DNA of 23,795 bases from HRBIN16 sp049969495 (GTDB lineage Bacteria; Armatimonadota; HRBIN16). How positions within the stretch are numbered: position 1 is the stretch's first letter; each line of letters starts with the position of its first letter. Position numbers and translations under genes: made by a program. The notes below the pieces were generated by a model. That model saw only the letters and a list, made by a program, of their open reading frames with translations. It had not been told where the DNA came from and did not search any database. Where the stretch lies: positions 1 through 23,795 of the forward strand of contig JBMFOT010000051.1 of NCBI GenBank assembly GCA_049969495.1. The letters run 5' to 3'. Positions 1 through 8,216 of the stretch are shown here, in pieces.

Positions 1-85
1 GCCTGCAATGGTAGATAATGTTTAACATCTAACCTCCCCTGAACGGATTCTTCCACAACACGCCGTATGATCTACAACCACTTCC

Positions 86-94
86 TGGTATAAG
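86..94 (+). promoter_or_regulatory. Possible extended -10 promoter for the FAD/SLH gene
   Basis: A TG-n-TATAAG element lies about 60 bases before the ATG at 156. It fits an extended -10 hexamer (5 of 6 matches). I see no good -35 hexamer 16-18 bases upstream, so the call rests on the extended -10 alone. The rest of 1-155 shows no gene or RNA that I recognise. Confidence 0.35.
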
Positions 95-155
95 GAAAAA
101 CGCCGTTGGAGATCGAAAAAGAGTCAGTAGGTTGCTGGATGAAAGGGGGAAAGAG

Positions 156-2468
156 ATGAGAGATTACCTGCTGGTGTGTCTGCTCATTATGTCGACGGCG
201 ATACTTGCATCCGCACAACCCACCGCTGTGGAGGCGCTGGCGCAATCGCCCACGCAGATTAACATCTACTGGCTTCCACCTGCGGAAGGTGAGATCCAAT
301 CTTACATCGTGGTACGGGATGGACAGCCGGTTGCTACGCTGCCCGCTCAGGTGCGTCAGTTCAACGATGAACCGCTGATGCCCGCTCAGACCTACCGGTA
401 TCGGGTGGTTGCGCAGATGGCGGACGGCACACAAAGAGCGTCCGCAGAGGTGAGCGAGCGCACCTTCCGCGACCTGCCGCAGCGAATCCACTACCCTCTG
501 GTGGTAGTCGGTGGAACCGCTTCAGGAGTGGGGGCGGCGGTAACGGCAGCGCGCGAGGGCGTCACGGTGGCCCTGCTGGAGCAGACGAACCGGTTGGGTG
601 GCATGATTAGCAACGGTGTCAGCCTGACGGACATGCGTAACCCCGCCCGCTCCAACGGCTTGTTCGAGGAGTTTCGGCGCGCGGTGCAGCAATACTACGG
701 CACGGGCAATGGCATGGCGTACGAACCGCGCGTGGCGAACATGCTGATTAAAGGCATCGTGGCACAACATCCCAATATCCACGTCTACTTCCGTGTACGC
801 CCTGTGAAAGTGCTACGAGAGAACGGGCGAATACGCGCGGTGGTGGTGCAGGACCTGTTAACCGGGCGCAAGGCAACCTTTGAAGGTGACCTCTTCATCG
901 ACGCCACACACGAAGGCGATATCGCTGCTTGGGGAGGGGCGCCGTTCCGCGTCGGGCGCGAGCCGCGTTCCCCCGAAGAACCCCACGCCGGACACATCTA
1001 CTATGATCGCGCCAACGACCGCATCCTGCCCGGCAGCACCGGCAAAGGCGACAAGCGTATCCCCTCTTACGCTATCCTGCTGGCGGTAAAGGACTACGGA
1101 CCGGGTGCGGACAAAACCATTCCCCAACCGCCGTTCTACAACAAGGAGAACTACGTCCACACCCCGCCCTGGGAGAAGACGTGGGCATACCTGTACGGGC
1201 GTTTTCCGGGCGGCAAGTTTGAAATCAACCAGCATCCGCAGGGCAGTAACCTGCCCGGCATCAACTACGATTACCCTACTGCCGGCTGGAAGCGGCGCGA
1301 GCAGATTGCCGAACGCTACAAGTGGCACGCGCTGGGTTACCTGTACTATATACAGACCGAGCTGGGACTGAAGAACATCGGGCTGGCGGAGGATGAATAC
1401 CGCGATAACGGCAACGTGCCTCCGCAGCTGTATGTGCGCGAGGCGCGGCGCATCATGGGGTATGTGCTGATGAACGAGAGCGACGTGTGGAAAGCACGTG
1501 AACGCCTCCGCCCCGACTCCATCGCCATCGGCGACTACCCGATGGACTCGCACGCCGTACAGCCCAAAACCGACTGGAGCTCGCCGGACCTGGGCGAGGG
1601 GGAGTTCTGGCTGGTGAACTATACGCCCTGGTATCAGGTTCCGTTTGGCGTCCTGCTGCCTCTTCGGTTACGCAACGTGCTGGTGTCTACAGCCGTTTCC
1701 GCCACGCACGTGGCGTATGGAACCCTGCGCATGGAACCGGTGCGCATGAACATGGGACAGGCTGCAGGCGCGGCGGCGGCGCTGGCGCTGCGCTACGATA
1801 CCGAGCCGAAGCGTATCCCCTCGCGGCTGGTGCAGGAGATTCTGTTGCGCAACGGCGTGTACCTCTACTGGTTCCCCGATATTACCGCCGAGACGCGCGG
1901 CTTTCGCGCCATCCAGTACCTGGCGGCGCGAGGATACTTTCCGGACGAGCGGTTCGAGCCGGACAAGATGCTCACCCGCGCCGACGCCGCACGGTGGCTG
2001 TGGTACCGGTTGAAGCAGGGAGCTTTCCCCGCGAACATCGCTCGACCGGCTTTGCCCTATACCGACCTGCCCGAAGACCACCCTGCGCGACAGGCGGTGG
2101 AGGGGCTGGTGGCGGCGGGCATTGTGAAGCCGGAGGAGACGCTGTTCCGCCCCGATGCTCCCGTTTCGCGCGGGCTGTTCGCGCAGTGGCTGGTTGGCGT
2201 GATGACCAAACTGGGGCGATGGACACCCGTTGCTCCTGAGAAGCCCAGCTATACAGATGTGCCGCTCGATTCCCCGTACGCCGTCGCGGTGGAAACCTTG
2301 CGCAAACATCATATTACCTCTATACTATGGGACGGTGTAGACGCTTTTGAGCAGGAGGGCACTCGCTTCTTCCCGGAGGGACCCATCACCCGTGCCGACG
2401 CGGCGAGGACGCTGTACCTCACCGTGCGCGACACCATCTGGCGCCCAGAGGATGCGGACTATAAGTAG
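156..2468 (+). CDS. Exported FAD-dependent oxidoreductase with FN3 and SLH domains
   Basis: A 770-residue secreted flavoenzyme of unknown substrate. I chose ATG 156 because AAAGGGGG lies about 7 bases upstream and a signal peptide follows at once, with predicted cleavage after A18-S19-A20. An in-frame TTG at 132 would put eight charged residues before the signal. Residues ~22-105 look like a fibronectin type III domain. Residues ~113-560 are an FAD_oxidored-type (Pfam FAD_oxidored) region: an N-terminal dinucleotide-binding motif G119-G-T-A-S-G124-V-G126 after a beta strand, the LLEQ/LGG-type segment, and the family signature FIDATHEGD. Three SLH repeats fill ~575-765, recognisable by YTDxP starts and ITRADAAR-type ends. 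SLH domains bind cell-wall or surface polymers, so the enzyme is probably held at the cell surface. Relatives are often annotated as xanthan-lyase-like or generic FAD-dependent oxidoreductases. The next gene, 106 bases downstream, is also exported. Confidence 0.87.
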   Translation: MRDYLLVCLLIMSTAILASAQPTAVEALAQSPTQINIYWLPPAEGEIQSYIVVRDGQPVATLPAQVRQFNDEPLMPAQTYRYRVVAQMADGTQRASAEVSERTFRDLPQRIHYPLVVVGGTASGVGAAVTAAREGVTVALLEQTNRLGGMISNGVSLTDMRNPARSNGLFEEFRRAVQQYYGTGNGMAYEPRVANMLIKGIVAQHPNIHVYFRVRPVKVLRENGRIRAVVVQDLLTGRKATFEGDLFIDATHEGDIAAWGGAPFRVGREPRSPEEPHAGHIYYDRANDRILPGSTGKGDKRIPSYAILLAVKDYGPGADKTIPQPPFYNKENYVHTPPWEKTWAYLYGRFPGGKFEINQHPQGSNLPGINYDYPTAGWKRREQIAERYKWHALGYLYYIQTELGLKNIGLAEDEYRDNGNVPPQLYVREARRIMGYVLMNESDVWKARERLRPDSIAIGDYPMDSHAVQPKTDWSSPDLGEGEFWLVNYTPWYQVPFGVLLPLRLRNVLVSTAVSATHVAYGTLRMEPVRMNMGQAAGAAAALALRYDTEPKRIPSRLVQEILLRNGVYLYWFPDITAETRGFRAIQYLAARGYFPDERFEPDKMLTRADAARWLWYRLKQGAFPANIARPALPYTDLPEDHPARQAVEGLVAAGIVKPEETLFRPDAPVSRGLFAQWLVGVMTKLGRWTPVAPEKPSYTDVPLDSPYAVAVETLRKHHITSILWDGVDAFEQEGTRFFPEGPITRADAARTLYLTVRDTIWRPEDADYK

Positions 2469-2574
2469 TCCGTTAAGCGTGCTTCCTTGCGTCCTTGCAG
2501 AGTAACAGGCACGCGGAACTACTCTGTTCAACGTCCAAATAATCACGTGTGGTGAAGTACTACGGAGGTGCTGT

Positions 2575-4431
2575 ATGAAAATATCGCTTTGTTTGGCTCT
2601 TGTTGGCTTAGGCACTGCGCTGGCACTTGCCCAGCAACCAGCGGACCCACTGGCGCCGTACCGTATCGCGACGTGGCGAGGCGACGGGAGACTGGCGAAG
2701 CGCATGACGGTAGAGGTGCTGGGCAGACCGTTGCGCGATACCCTGAAACAGTTGAGCCAGGTCTCGGGCGTCTCCCTGCGCGTGTCACGCGAGTGCGCCG
2801 AGTGGCGAGCGGTGCTGTGCGTCAAGGAGACCTCACTGGCAGACGTGCTGGCTGGCATCGCGTACGCCTTTGACCTGTCCTGGCGGGCTTATTCTACCGG
2901 CAAGGACAAACCGCCCGGCTACGAGCTGTACCAGTCCCCTGCCCAAAAGGAGAGGCAGGAAGACCTTTTTCAGGGACGTGCCCTGCGCCTGCGCGACGTG
3001 CTGATGCAGGCGATTCCTCGTGCCCAGAGTCTCCAGCAGCGAGGGGCACACCCCCCGCTACCGAACATCTCCTTCCCCATCACCCGGCAACAGGCAATAG
3101 ACTGGTGCGTGCACGAACTGATGCAGATGCCCCATCTGCTCCCCGCACTCAGCCCGCTGGGCGAGCAGGAGATGTTGCGCTTGTTCCTCAAGTATCCTGT
3201 CTACCTGCCCGCAGAGCGGTTCACGCCCGCTCAACGGCAAATCCTCGCCCCGGAGAACACCACCGTGTATGTGAGGGAGTCCCCAGACGCCGCGCTCCAA
3301 CCGCAGCAAATCTCCCAGCGTTTGTTGGGTGTTGTGTGGGTGTTTCACCCCACGCTGGGCTTGCTGGAGGGTATGGTGCTCACCCGTAGCGAAGAGCGTA
3401 CGCATACCACGCGTATCGAACTGAATATACTGGACTACGGTGCCTCCACCGCTATTGAGCAGGAGGATAACGCCCTTGACAGGTTGCTCAGCCCGCAGGA
3501 GCGTAAACGCAGCCTGCCCGGTGAAACCCTGCCGTCACAAGGGCTAAGCGTTCCGCAGAGGCTATGTCGGCTGGCTCAGATGGCGCCCGTGCAGGTGGTT
3601 GCCGAATATTACCCGCTGGGCATGTCCATGGTGATGGTTCCAGTGGGGCAAACCGCCGAGCAAGCGCTACAGGTTCTGTTCCCTTACTATCGGGTGACAC
3701 GCGCTGGCGACCTGTTGCTGTTTCGGTCGAGGTACCCCGCTTTAGACCGCCTGAGCGACATACCGCAACCTCTGCTGGACCGGTGGCTGGGCAGCAACCA
3801 TGCTTTTGGTTTGACCTTAGACACCATCAGGGAAATAGACGCCACACTGAGCCACTACCAGCGAGAGGAGTTCAGCCAGTGGTGCAGTGATATGAGGGCA
3901 TGGACTGTAAGGCAATCGCCTGCGCGGTCTGTGTTTTGGGACCTCATGTTTGAAGCGACAGAAGGGGACGGGCGGCTGCTGGTTCGGCTGCTTTCGTTTC
4001 TGCCTGTGGCGCAGCAGACGCAGGTGCTCGCAGGACAACGCCTTACCCTGCCTGCATCGCCTGCGGTCATGGAGACGCTTGCTGAGTTGCAGTTGCACAG
4101 AGCGCGCTGGGGAGGCAACTTCGATCTGCCGGTGAACGCACCGGTTTGGCTACAGGGGAAGCGCACCTCGCGTCGCTGTTGGGGCTACGATGGCGCATCC
4201 CTGCAGCTCGAAGGCTACGTTCGGCTGGAGGATATGTGGCTGAGCACGCCTAACGAGAGCTTTGCCGGATTCCAGAAGCGGTTGCGGCAAGCGTACCAGG
4301 AGCTGGACGAAAGCCGATGGCTGGAGGTGGAAGAGGAGGAGATTACCCTGCAGCTGGGAGCGGGCGATGAGACTATTGCAGAGCACCTGCTGAGGCTAGC
4401 GCGTTTCCGCCGGCTGCCGCTATCGCAGTGA
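2575..4431 (+). CDS. Exported protein of unknown function with STN-like modules
   Basis: A 618-residue protein I do not recognise as a named family. GGAGGTG sits 5 bases before ATG 2575. The signal peptide is clear (hydrophobic 4-17, AxA site A17-L18-A19, then QQP). Residues ~43-105 have the pattern of a secretin/TonB short N-terminal (STN) domain: a 'V-x-G-x-PLxDxLxxLSxxSGVSL' strand-helix-strand followed by a 'T-SLADVLAGI' helix. A second, weaker copy of the same layout appears at ~325-385 (LSVPQRLCRLA, then TAEQALQVL, then GDLLLFRS). The rest is mixed alpha/beta without transmembrane segments or obvious catalytic motifs. STN domains occur in secretins, TonB receptors and FecR-regulated systems. 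No beta-barrel or secretin core is present here, so it may be a periplasmic accessory protein. Its function is unknown. Confidence 0.8.
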   Translation: MKISLCLALVGLGTALALAQQPADPLAPYRIATWRGDGRLAKRMTVEVLGRPLRDTLKQLSQVSGVSLRVSRECAEWRAVLCVKETSLADVLAGIAYAFDLSWRAYSTGKDKPPGYELYQSPAQKERQEDLFQGRALRLRDVLMQAIPRAQSLQQRGAHPPLPNISFPITRQQAIDWCVHELMQMPHLLPALSPLGEQEMLRLFLKYPVYLPAERFTPAQRQILAPENTTVYVRESPDAALQPQQISQRLLGVVWVFHPTLGLLEGMVLTRSEERTHTTRIELNILDYGASTAIEQEDNALDRLLSPQERKRSLPGETLPSQGLSVPQRLCRLAQMAPVQVVAEYYPLGMSMVMVPVGQTAEQALQVLFPYYRVTRAGDLLLFRSRYPALDRLSDIPQPLLDRWLGSNHAFGLTLDTIREIDATLSHYQREEFSQWCSDMRAWTVRQSPARSVFWDLMFEATEGDGRLLVRLLSFLPVAQQTQVLAGQRLTLPASPAVMETLAELQLHRARWGGNFDLPVNAPVWLQGKRTSRRCWGYDGASLQLEGYVRLEDMWLSTPNESFAGFQKRLRQAYQELDESRWLEVEEEEITLQLGAGDETIAEHLLRLARFRRLPLSQ

Positions 4432-4491
4432 GAGGAACAGCGGCAAGGGCTTTCTGCGTAGATAAGGAGTGACCTGAAGAGGAGACTTGAA

Positions 4492-4941
4492 ATGGCGATA
4501 TCTGCACCGGTAGTGCTCTGCCATCTCACGCGGGAGCCGATTGACGAGGTTGCGGTTCGGGAAGCGGTCGCGGCGCCCGAGTGCGGAGCGGTGGTCCTAT
4601 TTGCCGGAGTAGTGCGCAATCACTCTCGGGGACGCGAGGTGCGCTATCTCGAATATGAGGCGTACGAGCCGATGGCGTTGAAGCAGATGCAGCGCATCGC
4701 AGAGGAGGCAGCGCAACGGTGGGGTGCCCGGGTGGCGATGGTGCACCGGCTGGGCAGAATGGACGTAGGCGAAACGAGCGTCCTTATCGCCGTTGCGACA
4801 CCGCATCGGGAGCAGGCGTTCGAAGCCTGTCGCTGGTGCATCGATACCTTGAAAGAACGGGTTCCTATCTGGAAAAAAGAGGTTTGCCCTGACGGCACTT
4901 ACTGGATCGAAGGCGACGAAGCGGTTCGATCCGTTGAGTGA
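4492..4941 (+). CDS. moaE: Molybdopterin synthase catalytic subunit MoaE
   Basis: A 149-residue protein of normal MoaE length. MoaE, in a heterotetramer with the sulfur carrier MoaD, converts cyclic pyranopterin monophosphate to molybdopterin in the cytoplasm. Diagnostic segments are visible: VLFAGVVRNHSRGR (substrate-binding arginine loop), YLEYEAYEPMA, VHRLGRMDVGE, and VPIWKKE with the paired lysines of the active site. GAGGAG lies about 8 bases before ATG 4492. No moaD, moaA or moaC is adjacent in this window, so the MoaD partner must be encoded elsewhere. The neighbouring polyferredoxin/DUF362 operon is not itself a recognisable molybdoenzyme. Confidence 0.95.
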   Translation: MAISAPVVLCHLTREPIDEVAVREAVAAPECGAVVLFAGVVRNHSRGREVRYLEYEAYEPMALKQMQRIAEEAAQRWGARVAMVHRLGRMDVGETSVLIAVATPHREQAFEACRWCIDTLKERVPIWKKEVCPDGTYWIEGDEAVRSVE

Positions 4942-5098
4942 CATTATAGGAAGGGCAGGGATACCTCGTGACACAGCGCGAGGTGTACGATGGAGGAGCA
5001 ACGGCTGGAGGTGGATGCGGCGGTGCGGTGGATAGACCCCACCGTGCAGTTCTTGCCCGCACATAGCAGCGACATGAAACTGTGAACAGGGAGGCGTG

Positions 5099-5605
5099 AT
5101 GCGAAGAGCGGTCATCTATGTGCTGACTGTGTTGATAGCGGCGCTGGTGATTTATGCGTTCCAGCCCCCGAAGCAGATGGGAGAGGGAGACACCGCTCCC
5201 AATGTCACCTTGAATCTGCTCAACGGCGAAACCAAATCGCTGGCGGATTACCGGGGTAAAGTGGTGGTGCTGGACTTCTGGGCGACATGGTGCGCCCCCT
5301 GCCGGTTCACCATGCCCAAGATGATACAGTTTCACAATCGCCACCGCGAACAGGACGTGGTGGTCATCGGCGTGGCGGTAGACGTCACCAGTCGTGCAGA
5401 GATAGAACAGTTCGTCAGGGAGATGGGGGTCAATTACCCCATCGCCGTTGACGGTGACGCCACCGCCAAGAGCGCGTACCAGATTAAGAGCCTGCCTACG
5501 CTGTTCATCATCGACAAAGAGGGCAACATCCTGCGACGGATGGAGGGCTACGACCCGCAGAACACCATCCAGACGCTGGAAGATACGGTGAAACGCGCCC
5601 TGTAA
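5099..5605 (+). CDS. TlpA/ResA-like membrane-anchored thiol-disulfide oxidoreductase
   Basis: A 168-residue thioredoxin-fold protein facing the periplasm or outside. Residues 4-21 form one N-terminal membrane anchor. The redox motif is WC65-A-P-C68, in the typical TlpA setting 'VVVLDFWATWCAPCR'. The cis-proline loop reads SLPTLFIIDKEG. Such proteins reduce disulfides in apocytochromes or client proteins. AGGGAGG ends 4 bases before ATG 5099. A GTG directly upstream (5096) is in frame but too close to that site. The gene converges with the DUF362 operon with only 4 bases between the two stop codons, so there is no room for a separate terminator. Confidence 0.92.
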   Translation: MRRAVIYVLTVLIAALVIYAFQPPKQMGEGDTAPNVTLNLLNGETKSLADYRGKVVVLDFWATWCAPCRFTMPKMIQFHNRHREQDVVVIGVAVDVTSRAEIEQFVREMGVNYPIAVDGDATAKSAYQIKSLPTLFIIDKEGNILRRMEGYDPQNTIQTLEDTVKRAL

Positions 5606-5609
5606 CTTT

Positions 5610-6593
5610 TTACCCCACCCGCACCAGTTTGATTTTGTTCGGGTCGTTCGTGCCGATGCCCATCTGTGCGGCGGTCTGCAGGTAGCGCACCGGTCGCCCC
5701 ACCTGCGCCAGTGGCGGCAAGCCCAGCTCTTTGCGCCTCGCCTCGATAATCTGCCAGCCGACGGTGTCGATGGCGATGGGGTCGGTGGAGGCGAGGATGG
5801 CGTGGTAATCCCATGCCGCGTCTCCGCGCAGACCCGGACCTCCGTCTGCTATCGGGCGAATGGCATCGCACACAATCAGGCGTGTCTTCTGGCGGATGGC
5901 GGGCAGCGCGTTCAGGTCAGCCAGATAGGGGTCGCAGTTATTGCCGTGATGGGCGCCCGGGTTATCGAACGAGCCATAGTGGTTCTTGCAGGCGTTGGTA
6001 ATGCCTGCGATGCTGTGGTCTTTCAGGATGGGCGCGTTCACCAGCGCGGTGATGCGTTCGGTGAGGATCCTGCTTAGGCGTCCGTTAAAGGAGCCGTGTC
6101 GGGTGGGCGCGGGCTCGTAGTCGCCGTTCGTTCCGTAGCACTTGACGCCCGGTCCCTCGCGATTCAAGGTGAACCCGGCTTTCGCCAGGTCCGCGTCGCT
6201 TCGGTCCCAGATGATGATATTTTCCGGCTTCACACCCGCCAGCTTCAGCCCCTCCACAATCGCCATCACCACCTCGGGATGGGTGGACGCCCCTCGCCCG
6301 AACAGGCAGTTGACCTTAATGCCCACCACATCCTCCGGGCTGAAGTAGCGTTTCCATGCTTCCCGGTCGCTCCTCTCCCCGCTCAACCGTCGCACCGCTT
6401 CGAAGACCATCGCCTGCGCTATTTCCGGGCGTACCCGATGCGCTTCGGTTTGCACGTTAGGGTTTTTGACCTCTACTACTGTGCTCTGCGGGTTCCTTTT
6501 ATCTTGTAGCAACACAGCGAACACCGCGGCGGGGGTGTACAGCCCCGCCCCCGTCATCATCAGCTCTTTCAGGAACTCTCTTCTCGATGGCAT
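5610..6593 (-). CDS. Tat-exported DUF362 protein (last gene of operon)
   Basis: A 327-residue protein of the DUF362 family, whose biochemical function is not established. The N-terminus carries a canonical twin-arginine signal S3-R-R-E-F-L-K9 followed by a hydrophobic stretch to about residue 29, so a folded, possibly cofactor-bearing protein is exported. Family features include 'DVVGIKVNCLFG', 'NIIIWDRSDADL', the 'NAPILKDHSIAGITNACKNHYG' core, and 'ILASTDPIAIDTVGW' near the C-terminus. GAGGAG precedes the start, 6 bases after the stop of the polyferredoxin gene, so the two are almost certainly co-translated. It is a paralogue of the first gene of the operon (8217-9155). Confidence 0.88.
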   Translation of the reverse strand: MPSRREFLKELMMTGAGLYTPAAVFAVLLQDKRNPQSTVVEVKNPNVQTEAHRVRPEIAQAMVFEAVRRLSGERSDREAWKRYFSPEDVVGIKVNCLFGRGASTHPEVVMAIVEGLKLAGVKPENIIIWDRSDADLAKAGFTLNREGPGVKCYGTNGDYEPAPTRHGSFNGRLSRILTERITALVNAPILKDHSIAGITNACKNHYGSFDNPGAHHGNNCDPYLADLNALPAIRQKTRLIVCDAIRPIADGGPGLRGDAAWDYHAILASTDPIAIDTVGWQIIEARRKELGLPPLAQVGRPVRYLQTAAQMGIGTNDPNKIKLVRVG

Positions 6594-6599
6594 GGTGCT

Positions 6600-8213
6600 T
6601 CACTCCTCTTTTTCCAGATGTCGTTCGTAGAATCGCTTTTGCGCCTCGCGCGTTAGGTGGCGCAGGTCGCCCAGGGTGGTGACGCGAATCGCCGCTATCG
6701 GCTGCACCGGGCACTTCGCTTCGCATTCTCCACAGCCCGTACACAGATATTCGTTTACGAACGGGCGTCGCAAGCCGTCCACCACCTTCCAGTGCAGTGC
6801 CCGATACGAACAGTGCTCGTCGCACACGAGGCATTTCTTATCCTGCGCCCACACGATGCACGAGCTCCTGTCTATATACGCTCTTCCGATGAAGAGGTAC
6901 TTCTTCTCCGCCGCGGTGAAGGGCTGGATGGCATCGGTGGGACACACATCACCGCAGGCTGTGCAGTGCTGAGCGCAATGCCCGATGCGCGGAATCAGCA
7001 CAGGCGTCCAGAAGCCCTCGATGCCCGCCTCGGTGAGCGCAGGCTGTAAGCCGTTGGTGGGGCATACCTTCATGCACAGACTGCACCGCACGCACTTCTG
7101 CAGGAACTGTTCTTCGGGTAGGCTTCCGGGCGGGCGGATGCGGAAGGCACTGGACGCCTTGATCGGCGAGTTGCCCACCTTTTTCGCGCCGATGTCGCCT
7201 GCGCTAATCCCTGCCCACAGTGCACCCAGCGCAGCAAAGCCAAGCAGCCGACGGCGGTTGAGGTCGGTCACCGTTTCGAAACCCTCGCGCCGCAGAGTGA
7301 TGGGGAAAGAGGTTGCCCCGGGCGCACACACCGATACGCAGTTATAGCAGTAGATGCACTCCCTCGCCAGATAGCGGTGCGAATCGGGCAGGATTGCGCC
7401 CATCTTGCACTCGCGGTCGCAACGATGGCACTCGATACACTTATCCGACTGCGTTTGCCGTCGCACGATGCCCCAGCCCGAGAAGAACGCCAGCAATGCG
7501 CCCAGCGGGCACAAGTTACGACACCAGAAGCGTCGGCTCACCAGCCCAAGCGCGAGAATGCCCGCACAGAATATCGCCGCCAGCAGGTTCATCCGGTAGT
7601 GCGGCTGGGTTTCGGGAATAAAGGCTACCTGCGTCAGCGAGGGCGCCCAGTCCGCCACCCATGGCGAGCTGGTCACCACTCGCCCCAGCAGAGCGATCGG
7701 CGCGAACAGCACCCATACCACCGTGCGCGTGAGGATGGCGAACGGGTCAAAGAAGTAGGTGACCTGCACCGAGAACAGCGCGGAGACCAGCACCGCTGCG
7801 AGGATATAGTACTTGACCTGTGGGAAACCCTTCGCTCCCGCGGCACGTCGGGTTCTCCGTACCAGAAAGCGGTCGGACAGGTCTATGACGGTTCCCATCG
7901 GACAGAACCAGCCACAGAAGAATCTGCCCAGCACCAGAGTCAGCGCAAGCGTGACCGCCGCCAGTGGAATCAGCGCGCCAATCACCTCACGCGAGGCGAT
8001 GAAGGTGCTGAGCACAGCCAGCGGGTCGGCGCGGAAGAAGAAGTCCACCGGAATCGGCGAGCGTAGGGGATATACGGTAAACGCCAGCAGCACCACGAAC
8101 AGCGCAAGGAAGAGCACCTGCACGATGCGACGGGCGTTTTGCATTCGCCAGAAGCGCGGAGGTACCCTCCCCGCCGCCTTGAACCGCTTGCGCGCCTCTG
8201 TGACCGTGCTCAT
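6600..8213 (-). CDS. Membrane polyferredoxin, NapH-NapG-like fusion
   Basis: A 537-residue iron-sulfur membrane protein. Residues 1-300 match the NapH/NosR-type quinol-oxidising module: membrane helices at ~30-50, ~77-97, ~135-153, ~160-178 and ~207-225, the paired C100-x3-C104-P and C231-x3-C235-P motifs, and two 4Fe-4S ferredoxin motifs (C259/262/265/269 and C286/289/292/296). At ~319-338 comes N-R-R-R-L-L-G followed by a hydrophobic stretch, which reads as an internal Tat-type signal anchor. The remainder resembles NapG, with cysteine groups C374/377/380/384, C413/417/420/424, C452/461/464/468 and C491/494/497/501. NapH and NapG are normally separate proteins passing electrons from quinol to a periplasmic reductase. 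No NapA/NapB lies here, and DUF362 genes flank it instead. GAGGGTG about 7 bases before the start lies inside the end of the upstream gene, and the intergenic gap is 3 bases. Confidence 0.9.
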   Translation of the reverse strand: MSTVTEARKRFKAAGRVPPRFWRMQNARRIVQVLFLALFVVLLAFTVYPLRSPIPVDFFFRADPLAVLSTFIASREVIGALIPLAAVTLALTLVLGRFFCGWFCPMGTVIDLSDRFLVRRTRRAAGAKGFPQVKYYILAAVLVSALFSVQVTYFFDPFAILTRTVVWVLFAPIALLGRVVTSSPWVADWAPSLTQVAFIPETQPHYRMNLLAAIFCAGILALGLVSRRFWCRNLCPLGALLAFFSGWGIVRRQTQSDKCIECHRCDRECKMGAILPDSHRYLARECIYCYNCVSVCAPGATSFPITLRREGFETVTDLNRRRLLGFAALGALWAGISAGDIGAKKVGNSPIKASSAFRIRPPGSLPEEQFLQKCVRCSLCMKVCPTNGLQPALTEAGIEGFWTPVLIPRIGHCAQHCTACGDVCPTDAIQPFTAAEKKYLFIGRAYIDRSSCIVWAQDKKCLVCDEHCSYRALHWKVVDGLRRPFVNEYLCTGCGECEAKCPVQPIAAIRVTTLGDLRHLTREAQKRFYERHLEKEE

Positions 8214-8216
8214 CGG

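Noticed and set aside
858..1553. Long antisense open frame inside the FAD/SLH gene, and similar long antisense frames opposite guaB and panB
   Set aside because: These are shadows produced by high-GC codon bias. They lack recognisable domains or ribosome sites, while the opposite strand holds clear protein families.
2498..2526. CAGAGTA…TACTCTG inverted repeat after the FAD/SLH gene
   Set aside because: The stem is only 7 pairs with a 15-base loop and no T-run, so it is too weak to call a terminator.
4968..5085. Two short overlapping open frames between moaE and the TlpA-like gene (ATG 4990-5085, 31 residues; GTG 4968, about 33 residues)
   Set aside because: Both have ribosome-site-like sequence upstream, but neither encodes a recognisable motif, they compete for the same bases, and neither can be supported without comparison.
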